A stretch of DNA of 64,000 nucleotides, taken from NCBI GenBank assembly GCA_001931875.2, contig MSJH02000815.1, positions 576,597-640,596 on the forward strand, read 5' to 3'. The stretch comes from Byssochlamys sp. IMV 00236. Its lineage: Eukaryota; Ascomycota; Eurotiomycetes; Eurotiales; Thermoascaceae. The translations under genes and the position numbers were made by a program. Below the pieces are notes generated by a model, which had not been told where the DNA came from, did not search any database, and saw only the letters and a list, made by a program, of their open reading frames with translations. This document shows, in pieces, positions 1 through 8,454 of this stretch (the stretch's first letter is position 1; every line of letters starts with the position of its first letter).

Positions 1-362
1 CACATCTCTAGACCACTGCTACTCCGTACAAGGATTACGACTCTTGGATTTCCTATCCACAAAGATTCCCTGAATCGACCCCTCAGAGCAGGCCTCTCTG
101 TACCCGTCGATACTTGATGTAGCTTTCGATGCTACACTACACTCCACCCGGAGGGAACACGCATTGCCTCGGTTTCAGCTTCATACTGTCGACATTGCTG
201 CGCATTCCTGTTTCTGGAGACCACAACAAATCTGGCACACCATGCCTTTCCCAATACCACATTACCGCTAAATCGAGGGATTTATGCACGTGGGAGAAAG
301 CTAGCCATGATTTCATTTCGCCGGCAACTTGCCTTTGAGCCTTTCACAGACAATACGGCGTC

Positions 363-417
363 GGTGGTAATGATGCGCTCTCGCGCATCACGAATGCGAG
401 AGCGCATCATTACCACC
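363..417. repeat. 22-bp perfect inverted repeat with 11-nt loop
   Basis: The left arm (363-384) and right arm (396-417) are exact reverse complements over 22 bases and enclose an 11-base spacer (385-395). Pairing stops sharply on both sides. Transcribed from either strand, it would form a very stable stem-loop. It is not in a recognisable gene. It may be a foldback remnant, a structured RNA or a replication-error inversion; the sequence does not decide between these. Confidence 0.9.
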
Positions 418-1623
418 ATGGATTGGACCCACGGGTTCGAAAAATGACTACTACAAAAAAAGGTTTCTTTAATTGATACGAAAATTATCATATTACAGAG
501 ATTTCCCTCTCCACCAAAAGAGAGAACAAAAAAACAAAACGAGCCAAATGACTCACCACACACACTCCCTTGTCATGTTCACTTTCCTTCTGTCTCCTAC
601 TATGTATGTACTACACTTCGCGGAGGGCCGATCAGTGGATGCATACTACATAAAGTACGCTACTACCACCCTTCCCGCATGGGCCAGTCCTTTCTGATAG
701 CAATATTATTGGTTTCTACATACCCTCCTTCATGCAGAGTAAACAATACTAGCAAGTTTAGATTCCTACCGAATCAACTCAAATCCAGTCCCAATCAAAA
801 TACCTTCCATCCCGCGATTTAGCTGCATACACTTAAGACATGATTAGCCGTCCCAATCTGTCCCCATGACTCAGCAGAACACTGGGAAACGATAAAAACT
901 TGGTAATTCCTGGAGTCGACGATGTCTTCTCCAACACCACCATCTCAGATATATGTCTCGTGGTTCGTATATTGGAAGAGCAATCGTGTGTAGATCTATT
1001 ATGAATATATCGCATGACAATATGCATGCATGCATGGATATAATGAGCGACAGACAGACAGGTACTGGATGCATTAAATCATGTAGAGTTAAAACACTAC
1101 GCTCCAACAATCCAACCTCATTCCCGTCGCACTACTGTAGAATCCTCGGGAGGATGGCTCGTGCACCAGGCTATCTATTATCTACCCATGATATCCATCT
1201 AACTCTCATTATCCGCCTGCATTAGAGTAATATGTATGCGGCCCGCGGGGGAGGGAGGCACTAGGCAGACAGGATACGATAGAGTCAGACTAAAACCCTT
1301 GCTTTTTACCAGTCATCATGAAGGAGGGGAGATTATCCCGCACGTGGGTACAAATATTTTTTCTCCTGCTGCAGTGTATGCACAATCCGCACATATACGA
1401 CCTGTCATCTTTGCGTTGTGGATCTGTGGCTGTGCGTGGGAATGGGGTAGTAGATTTAAGGATTTGAATGTATCTGCCTGGGGAAAAGAGGCTAAGATTT
1501 ATTTGTTATATTCGACTGCCCCCGGTTTAGTGTAAGTAAGTAGGTAGTAGTAGTTATCGGAGGAGAAAAGAACTTTCCCTAATTCGGAACTATGAACCTT
1601 GAGGTCGGGAAGTTACCTACCTT

Positions 1624-1639
1624 AGGTACCTAGGTACCT
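1624..1639. repeat. 16-bp perfect palindrome (nested GGTACC units)
   Basis: The sequence AGGTACCTAGGTACCT reads identically on both strands and contains two GGTACC units joined by TA. It lies about 270 bp upstream of the gene at 1912 and could be a binding site for a dimeric factor. No factor can be named from the sequence. Confidence 0.7.
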
Positions 1640-1911
1640 TTCTCGCTCTGTTCGCTTCAACATTCACTACCGATATTGGTAACGTCACTTTGCTCTGCAG
1701 CCTGGAGCAGCTCATTCACGAGAAAGATATTCGAGGATAAATCCATCCCTGATAGTGGGAGACAACCCATTTTAAAAAAAAAACCACCATCACCTAGTTC
1801 TATACAAGATAAATCAATTTCGAGCAACCACAAGAAATTATTAATACATCATTATTTGTTCCTTTTTATCAAATTCTTTTATGAGATTAAAATACTAGCA
1901 GAGTATTAGAA

Positions 1912-2823
1912 ATGCAGCAACAGACCAGAAATTCAAATCGTTCACCATCACCTATCCGCAGGAATATATCACGCAGTTCAGAATCAAATGCCGATTACGA
2001 CCCAACTTATGGGATTCGATCCGGCCATAATTTCGAAACACGACAAAAATTCACTCGGTTTCTAGAGCAGTCCTACAAGAGGTTTGAAAGCTCCGGCGGG
2101 CCACAGTATGTTATGGCCAGGGGTATTAACAAAAAAGTCCTCGACTGGCTGGACAGTCGCCGCCGCACACTCCCACCCATGCGGGTATCTCACGATGAAA
2201 TTGAGGAGAAACTCATTATAAAACTCGTCTCACGTCAGCATGAGGCTCTACACCGTATATTCATGCATTTCGTGTGTAAGGAACTTGAGAATATGGGAGT
2301 TAAGATGCTGGACGACTTTTGGCTCGAAGGTGCTGGTCGTGAGGAAGGCAGACAGTCGCGAAAAAAGGAGCCGGATGATTCATTCAAACCTCTCAATACT
2401 CGTCCCAAATTCGAAGACTCCCCGACATTTGTCATTGAGGCTGGTTTAAATGGAACTCTTAATAAACTTCGCAACGACGCCTTTTACTGGTTAACACAAA
2501 CCAGCCAGCGTGTTAGGATTGTTGTGCTTATACATGGCTTCACAGAACGCAAGGTCATCACTATAGAGGTATGGCAATTTCTTGATAATCCACGGCCGCG
2601 TCGAACAAGATCTGCAGCTAGATCTAAAAGACCTACGAAAACGCAAACTTTAACAATCAGGAAGCGGGATAATAGCCCGCCCATTGTAACTGGTGCACCG
2701 CTTCTGCTTCCAGTCGATGCTCTCTTCGAAATTGTCCCTCCTTCGGTCACTCAAAATGCCGTTTCACTTTCTGCACAGATCCTCGAAATGTATGCAGGTC
2801 CAATATTCAATTCCATGCAATAA
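1912..2823 (+). CDS. fungal protein with possible restriction-endonuclease-like fold, 303 aa
   Basis: This is a single-exon gene starting at ATG 1912. The N-terminus is rich in Ser and Arg. Residues about 171-223 run through a beta-strand with a conserved-looking Glu (FVIEAGLNGTL), a Lys/Arg-Asp-Ala-Trp helix, a hydrophobic strand (VRIVVLIH) and a strand ending in IEVWQF. I recognise this pattern from a lineage-expanded group of fungal proteins in which the PxxVIEVG, strand and IxxW elements look like a degenerate PD-(D/E)XK nuclease core. The C-terminal part is basic (RPRRTRSAARSKRP) and could bind nucleic acid. Catalytic activity is not shown, and the function is unknown. Nothing nearby suggests an operon-like partner. 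The family link rests on memory of the pattern only. Confidence 0.6.
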   Translation: MQQQTRNSNRSPSPIRRNISRSSESNADYDPTYGIRSGHNFETRQKFTRFLEQSYKRFESSGGPQYVMARGINKKVLDWLDSRRRTLPPMRVSHDEIEEKLIIKLVSRQHEALHRIFMHFVCKELENMGVKMLDDFWLEGAGREEGRQSRKKEPDDSFKPLNTRPKFEDSPTFVIEAGLNGTLNKLRNDAFYWLTQTSQRVRIVVLIHGFTERKVITIEVWQFLDNPRPRRTRSAARSKRPTKTQTLTIRKRDNSPPIVTGAPLLLPVDALFEIVPPSVTQNAVSLSAQILEMYAGPIFNSMQ

Positions 2824-3005
2824 CTATGTACGGATATATCCAATGCTTTTCAAAGTCGTCTATGATAAATTCTATATTTTGAGGCGATAAGGGGCATACT
2901 TTTTCGTCTCTAAGTAATCGATTTTCTCTTTGTACATAACTTGGAGCGTTGGAGCAATTCTCCGCAACTAAGAATGACCGACCTGGAAACTAAGATTCTG
3001 CTGAT

Positions 3006-3320
3006 ATGATCACAACTTCCTCTACCATGAAAGGCATCACTATCCCCGAAGTCTGGCAATACGGCGACGGACCTGGCAAGGAACCAAACCCTACGCCGGG
3101 ACATCCGGACACGGATACATTCGATACATGGAAGCTAGTAAACGTACTCTGGGACCCAGTTGTTTATGGTTACCCACCAGAGTACGTGAAACTATGCGAC
3201 GCATGGGTATACATGGTCGTTAAAACGATGTCGCTAGCCATTCGAGCATATTATACTATCCACGCTAAAGATAAATGGCCAGCTCAGCAAGACCGCAGAG
3301 ATACCTTGCAATTAATCTGA
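3006..3320 (+). CDS. small uncharacterised protein, 104 aa
   Basis: This open frame starts at ATG 3006, about 180 bp after the preceding gene on the same strand. It is rich in Trp, Tyr and Pro, and its middle third (KLVNVLWDPVVYGYPPEYVK) looks like folded protein rather than random translation. There is no signal peptide and no clear membrane segment. I do not recognise the family. It could be a terminal exon of a longer gene or an orphan; the coding call is moderate at best. Confidence 0.35.
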   Translation: MITTSSTMKGITIPEVWQYGDGPGKEPNPTPGHPDTDTFDTWKLVNVLWDPVVYGYPPEYVKLCDAWVYMVVKTMSLAIRAYYTIHAKDKWPAQQDRRDTLQLI

Positions 3321-3928
3321 TACTTTCCTTACATAGTCTCTAGGAGCTTATACTATGTAACTAGCCAGCTGTATACAGATAGATATAGAATGATTCCCAT
3401 CACGCTTAACTACTACACATGCTGATATATATCTATACTGCACATAGATGGTACCAGCACATCATAGGATTACAAGACTATTTCCAATAGCAGAGATACA
3501 TCACAAAGAAATGGAAATCCGTGAAGTAGCTCCCAGAATAACCCAACGTAGGCGGTCAGAGATAATGATGGCAATAACAACAATTGACTCTGTTATGATA
3601 AACAACACCTCGCTTAGCGGTGAACTCCGTGCTTCTGAACAGTGAAATTCACGCACAGTGTTGTCCTTCTCGTTCGATCCTACAGAGATGAGACCTTAGC
3701 CAGCTGAGGTCCGTTCATCGTTCCTAGGTCGTCAGACTGTGTATAGGGCAGTTCTCACGCGTTCGAAGTCGGTCGATATCGAAACATCTCTCCAGCCCGT
3801 TGCCAGGTAGGGAAAAACATCTCCTTTTTCGCGTTGTTCCCCATAAACCACAATAATCAGTTTGTTTTGTGTCTGACATATTCGGTTATTCCCGTACATT
3901 AGGCAATTTTAAGGCAAAATTTGCTGCC
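3321..3928. other. intergenic, leader of the 3929 gene
   Basis: A weak 65-codon open frame (3448-3645) has no support. The last 200 bases are pyrimidine-rich and probably hold the promoter and 5' leader of the next gene. No clear TATA box, E-box or repeat was seen. Confidence 0.4.
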
Positions 3929-5011
3929 ATGGTCACTGAGGGCCATATACTCAGGGGAACGATGCCTTCTAATCCCCGTCTAGATGGAACAACCGAGATC
4001 GATGAGCTTTGCCGCTACCTTCGCTCTCTCGTGGTCCTGGAAAACATAGACGAGCTTTTGGAGGAGCGTTTCGATGATATTCCCCCCGAGTTCGAACCTG
4101 CTCTTTTGTCTTGCATGCGGAATCAGTCAAACTCCATTGATAGCGACGATGAGGAAGAGTCTCTTGGACTCAGCGGCGTCCCAGTCAGTGCTGTCAACGG
4201 AGACCCCGCACGGATCTCGCGTCGCAGGAGAGTTGATGAGGAACGTCATCATGCTTTGGAAGCTGCCGAGCTCGAGCTTCGCGAGTCTGGGGATTTGTCT
4301 CAAACTCCACGTGAGTATCTTATCAACGGACGGACCATCGATTGGGTGCGTAGCTTCTACGAGTCACCCCCTGAAGACCCAGAGCAGTACGACGTGACCC
4401 AGAGCACCACGAGTCCGGTTCCTTTGGGATTGCTTCATGGTTATGACCCTGAAGAATACGCGAATGAATCCCCGCCCCAGGTCCAATACATGGTGCATAA
4501 TCGACGCTGGGGCCTCCGCGATGTCGATGTCATACCAACTATCGAGGAGGAAACTTCTGCTGACATCCAGATTGCTGAGGACGGGAAAATCAAAGAGGAA
4601 AGCGATCAAATGGAAAGCGATCAAATGGATTGGAAAGCAGACCTTTCTAACGAGAGTGTCGATGATGCAGACCGGGAGAGTAACGGAGATGCTGAGGTTC
4701 CGCCCGACATGCGCATCACCAGGAGTGGCCGTACGTACCATACCCGCGAGGCGCCATCTCCAGATAGCCATCAGCCGGGCAGAGCGCGCCGTCGTCCCGA
4801 GGCTGCGAGGGCCGCCACGAACAAAGGCAATCAAAGGAACAAGAGAAAGACCGCGAAGGGGAACGAGCAGGCACCGAAAACTAGAAAGCGTCAGCGATCC
4901 AACAGTGATGACGACGGAAGGTCTGAGGATCAACAAGGTAGCTCAAAGAGACAGCGGCCACTGAGACGCAGCAGTCGACTCGCAGAGGCAGGAAAGGCAT
5001 CTTCCGTCTAA
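3929..5011 (+). CDS. uncharacterised acidic/basic nuclear-type protein, 360 aa
   Basis: I place the start at ATG 3929, which sits in a near-ideal fungal context (GCCATGG). The frame is open upstream to 3869 but only through a GTG. The N-terminal 60 residues are helical (DELCRYLRSLVVLENIDELL), followed by an acidic Ser-rich linker. Residues about 130-210 look folded (EYLINGRTIDWVRSFYESPP). The C-terminal third is strongly basic, with several Lys/Arg clusters (RGRARRRPEAARAAT-like, KRKTAKG, RKRQR) that would serve as nuclear localisation or DNA-binding segments. A 15-base in-frame tandem duplication at 4598-4627 encodes ESDQM twice. No domain family was recognised. A nuclear role is inference from composition. 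Confidence 0.65.
   Translation: MVTEGHILRGTMPSNPRLDGTTEIDELCRYLRSLVVLENIDELLEERFDDIPPEFEPALLSCMRNQSNSIDSDDEEESLGLSGVPVSAVNGDPARISRRRRVDEERHHALEAAELELRESGDLSQTPREYLINGRTIDWVRSFYESPPEDPEQYDVTQSTTSPVPLGLLHGYDPEEYANESPPQVQYMVHNRRWGLRDVDVIPTIEEETSADIQIAEDGKIKEESDQMESDQMDWKADLSNESVDDADRESNGDAEVPPDMRITRSGRTYHTREAPSPDSHQPGRARRRPEAARAATNKGNQRNKRKTAKGNEQAPKTRKRQRSNSDDDGRSEDQQGSSKRQRPLRRSSRLAEAGKASSV
4598..4627 (+). repeat. 15-bp in-frame tandem duplication
   Basis: GAAAGCGATCAAATG occurs twice without a gap, adding five residues (ESDQM) to the acidic linker of the 3929-5011 protein. Exact identity of the copies suggests a recent slippage event. Confidence 0.9.
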
Positions 5012-6212
5012 TTATGTCTCAATATGGCCACGGTAGTTTGGACCTTCTTGTAAAGACCGAAGGATAGAGCCTTGAATTTCATTTTCACGGTTGTGGGGGC
5101 CTTCTTGAGACAGCTGTTGGCAGGTCAATATTTTCTTTGGCGTTTTTCAACGGATGGTCGGCATGTATGTTTGCGAATTCCAAATGTGCTTCAGAGGGTA
5201 AACAATGGTGGTTGACAAGATTCGTCCCACATGATTAATGTATTCAGCTTGCCCGTCTCGATTAGGGGGCGGATGTAAAAATCAGATAGCTAATGCGAAT
5301 GAGACCTGTTATCCTCAAGAGTGACACATTATATAATGTATATTTTATATGTAGGGAGAATCAGTTGATACGACAAAAGCAAGCAGCAATTCTCGCGAAG
5401 GAATAAACCACGGCGTCTGCAGAGACTTGAACACAATGCCAACCGTCATTGATGTAGTCAGAAGAGGATTAAAGCAACTCATGTTAGATGCACGAAGAAT
5501 ACCGAAATAAAAATGAACCAGCTTTGCTATCCCCAAAAATAACATTGTGCCGTAGTGACAGATCATTTGAGGCGTAGTTCAGTTTACACGTTAATCTGTT
5601 CGGAGAGAGGTAGTTGCTGATGTGGATATAAGATATCAATCTAGTAGCAATATGTATACTTCTGCGGCGCAGATACAAGGAGAAGCTGTGGCTGGTGTGT
5701 CGCCTTCGAGATCGATCAAGTGCGGTTGGATTGGTCGCCTGACGTAAAAACTCATACTACCAGATGGCCTGTCGATGATCATATTACCGCATCGGTTAAC
5801 TCGCAGCACCCAGGACTGGTCGATCGATCCGAAAGTCTGTTCCGCGTTTTAAATGGGTGTAGTGTCTCATCCGAAGGAAAGTTTTTGTAAGACAAGATTG
5901 GCGGTCATTCATAATGATTTCCTCCATCATCTGATGAATTTGCGGATCGTCTCGACATCTCGAGTTAGACGCGGGTAACAGTGTGGTCAGAATGGGTCAT
6001 GTGACCATCCAATATGTACCTGCTGCTGCCCTCGTAAACTGACGGATTGACGGATTGTTGCGTTAACGGATCAGCGTGCACCTAGCAAGTAATGAACGGT
6101 ACGTGCGAATCTATCTAGATCTGGTTCTCGCAGATAGCTGCAGAGGACTAGGTGCACAGTTCTGGGCCTCTTGAAGGTTGATGTAAATCCCGGCTCATAG
6201 TTGATTACCGAG
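5012..6212. other. intergenic between convergent genes
   Basis: This 1.2-kb stretch separates the 3' ends of a plus-strand and a minus-strand gene. Open frames on the minus strand (5345-5678) are short and unsupported. An 8-bp tandem repeat, GACGGATT twice, lies at 6041-6056. I see no gene or RNA here. Confidence 0.5.
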
Positions 6213-6758
6213 TCATGAGACTACCTCCCGCTCTTGGAGCATATCCCAGGTTGGTATCTTCACAAGTTCATGTGTAGAGTCTGGACTATTACCAGCCCTC
6301 CATCGCCCGGCCTCCTTTTTCTTCGCGACATAGTCCTTACATTGCCGATCAATAATGCTCCAGTCGACGACTTTCGATTCCGACAGCACGCCATCTGCAT
6401 TGAGTCTCTCAATCGCGCTTCTCACCCATGATATGCAATTCCAGTCTGGGCTTTCCTGAATGATGGGGACGCCTCGTAAGCTTGCATCGACACTTGAAGG
6501 GTCAGCTATCTTGGCGATCAATACGCGAATCAAAAGACGATATCGAGTGTCAGATTCTCCGAGTCTGGACGCTTCGAAAACCCAGGGTTGCCCTGATACA
6601 CCCGGTCTAATTGTGTTCTTAACGTGGTACTGCACAGCATCATAGGGATCCTCGTCGCTTTTGGGCCCGACCAAGAGAGCCCAATGGTAGCTGTTGGGAG
6701 GCGCCTGTCCAGATCGAAAATAGAGAGACACGTAGAGACGTGGTTTGTTAAACCGCAT
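6213..6758 (-). CDS. DUF6914-like fungal protein, 181 aa
   Basis: This is a single-exon gene from ATG at 6758. The protein opens with a strand (RLYVSLYFR), a Tyr-His-Trp-Ala motif (SYHWALLVGPK), then a second His-containing strand (QYHVKN). A conserved NCISWVRSAIERL stretch and a C-terminal PTWDMLQ complete the pattern. I recognise this layout from a large family of small ascomycete proteins; I believe it is catalogued as DUF6914 but cannot confirm the number. The conserved His and Cys residues and the NCxSWV motif recall papain-like or NlpC-like folds, which is speculation. No signal peptide is seen. It faces the L33 gene head to head across 828 bp. Confidence 0.75.
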   Translation of the reverse strand: MRFNKPRLYVSLYFRSGQAPPNSYHWALLVGPKSDEDPYDAVQYHVKNTIRPGVSGQPWVFEASRLGESDTRYRLLIRVLIAKIADPSSVDASLRGVPIIQESPDWNCISWVRSAIERLNADGVLSESKVVDWSIIDRQCKDYVAKKKEAGRWRAGNSPDSTHELVKIPTWDMLQEREVVS

Positions 6759-7586
6759 ACTGAAAATAGAAACAGGTCTAATGTTTTGATGCTGCTATAC
6801 TGCAGAGGGATACGAAGAATAACAGCGTTGAGGTACCATGCAGACGTGGTCAAAATGTACCTAAGGTGACAGCAAAGTGGGTCAGGACGAAGCAGGAACA
6901 TAAATAGTTCTGAGACAATGCTTCAAGCAAACGACGACAGTTCTGATCAAAGGCGCATAATGAAGCAAAAGCAAGGCTGGATGTTGCTTTAGTGCGGTAG
7001 CCTATTGATAAATTCGAGACATCTGGACCGTACATACATACAGAACCTTGGCCATGTATCGTTGGGTTAGTGAGTGAAGGCGTTGTGAGTTATTGATGCC
7101 GCTTTGCGTACAGACCTCTGAAGCAGCGGGCTGGATCAGATCCTAAAACATCAGAATAATGCGGGAGTTTGTCCAGAAATAGAGACGTAAACCAAGCTCG
7201 ACAACGAGAGATGTTGAAGTTGGGAGTTCCTGGCCCAGCAAGTCGACCACTCGGCCTCGACCGTCTGGTCCGCAGCTAACCATATCTGGTAGTGTATAGC
7301 CACGTGACTTCATCTCGCGATGAACTTCTTTGGCCGCGGAGCCGGAGAGCTTTCGGAGCGACAAGAAACATTTTGCGCCTTGCGCTACGCAACAGACAAT
7401 TCGTCGAGCTGAGAATTCATATCTCTCCTGAGATACCTACTCAGCGCCTTCGCTTCAGTCTATTCGACGGGCCTGTTGAGTCGGGGGCTTCTGGATTCAC
7501 TCGGAGGTTTCAACGAAATCGCTTTTCGGGGCTCGGCCTCAATCCGTCCTGTCCTCTCAGATCAATTCACATTCACACTAATCACA
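6759..7586. promoter_or_regulatory. divergent intergenic region (DUF6914-like gene / MRPL33)
   Basis: The region separates two divergently transcribed genes. Minus-strand open frames (6850-7035, 7143-7364) have no recognisable content. No obvious TATA box or paired factor site was seen. The last 120 bases before the L33 start are pyrimidine-rich, as is common in fungal leaders. Confidence 0.45.
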
Positions 7587-7893
7587 ATGGCGAAGAAAGG
7601 TTTGTATATTTCCAGCCAGAACTGGCTTCCTTGTCTAGGATATTGTCGGCCTGCAAGTCCAGCTGGCTCTCATTTTCCATCTTAGCGATGCGGAGACTGA
7701 CATGCTTCTTTTTCTGTATATAGCTAAGTCGCGCACTGTCACCGTCCGCCTGATCTCCATGGCAATGACTGGCTTCTACCGAACAATGATCCGACCGCGT
7801 ACACATCGTCCACTGAGCATGTTGAAATACGATCCGGTCGTGAAGAAGAAGGTGCTCTTCCTCGAGGCGACAAAGGGAGGAAAGGCAAAATAA
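7587..7893 (+). CDS. mrpl33: mitochondrial large-subunit ribosomal protein bL33m, 60 aa
   Basis: There are two exons, 7587-7599 and 7724-7893, split by a 124-nt intron with donor GTTTGT, a CTGAC branch site and acceptor TATATAG. The spliced product begins [20 protein letters not shown] and ends [16 protein letters not shown], which is the classic L33 fold: a basic N-terminus, the [11 protein letters not shown] segment and a C-terminal KV.FLEAK strand. The length of 60 residues fits the family. The first exon holds only four codons and one base, so the gene is easily missed. The product acts in the mitochondrial 54S subunit. The yeast counterpart is called MRPL39. Confidence 0.9.
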
Positions 7894-8454
7894 ACGAGCT
7901 TGTGGTGTATGGATAGTTAGTCGGCCAATTGGGTGAAGGCATTAAGCCAGGATGGGACGCATAAACCGCAGCCATTCTTGAGGAAATGGGCGAGTTGATC
8001 TTCCCTGTCTATTGTCAGTACCCTTGACCGAGTTCTCCGTTTCTCGAGATGGATTGGGTATTCACCCAAAGTGATTTATTGTACATTGTACGACTACGGC
8101 TGTGAGAGCGACGCATCATCTCCTTCGAAGAGTCGTGCGTGTGCCGCATTAAGAAGTCTCATCCCTGACTCTATATAAAGGTTGGCGTTAATAGCAATGG
8201 ATATTGATATTTCTATGTTTAAATACTGCATATTCTTCAAAACATGGCTCCTATGGTTATTATTCATCCTTGAATGAAACATCCGCTTCTCCCTGCTACT
8301 GACGCACATAACTCTACATATTAGCACATTGAATATTCGATATTGCGTCTTCTTTTCAACCCATTGGTCTGACTATCACTTTGAAGCCTGGATTTCCCGA
8401 TTGAAACGGTCACCGTAATACTCTCCTTCTTCTTATCAGTTTCCTCGTGGCAAT
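7894..8454. other. intergenic between convergent genes
   Basis: This stretch lies between the 3' ends of the L33 gene and the large coiled-coil gene. No gene, RNA or repeat was recognised. Confidence 0.5.

Larger units (their letters stand above)
1..1911. other. gene-free left flank
   Basis: No convincing gene was found in this stretch. Open frames are short, overlap on both strands and lack splice logic or recognisable motifs. The structures that stand out are a 22-bp perfect inverted repeat at 363-417 and a 16-bp perfect palindrome at 1624-1639, listed separately. The stretch just before 1912 is AT-rich and could be the promoter and leader of the next gene. Confidence 0.6.

Noticed and set aside
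417..446. tRNA T-loop-like GGGTTCGAA next to the hairpin
   Set aside because: No matching acceptor, D-arm or anticodon stem could be drawn around it.
3869..3931. GTG start for the 3929 gene, and similar GTG/TTG starts at 15926, 26635 and 56664
   Set aside because: Nuclear fungal genes start at ATG almost without exception, and each has a well-placed ATG shortly downstream that fits the protein family.
4364..4936. 190-codon minus-strand frame
   Set aside because: It overlaps the plus-strand gene at 3929-5011, has no motifs and no splice extension.
7600..7723. possible intronic snoRNA in the L33 intron
   Set aside because: No paired C and D boxes with terminal stem could be found.
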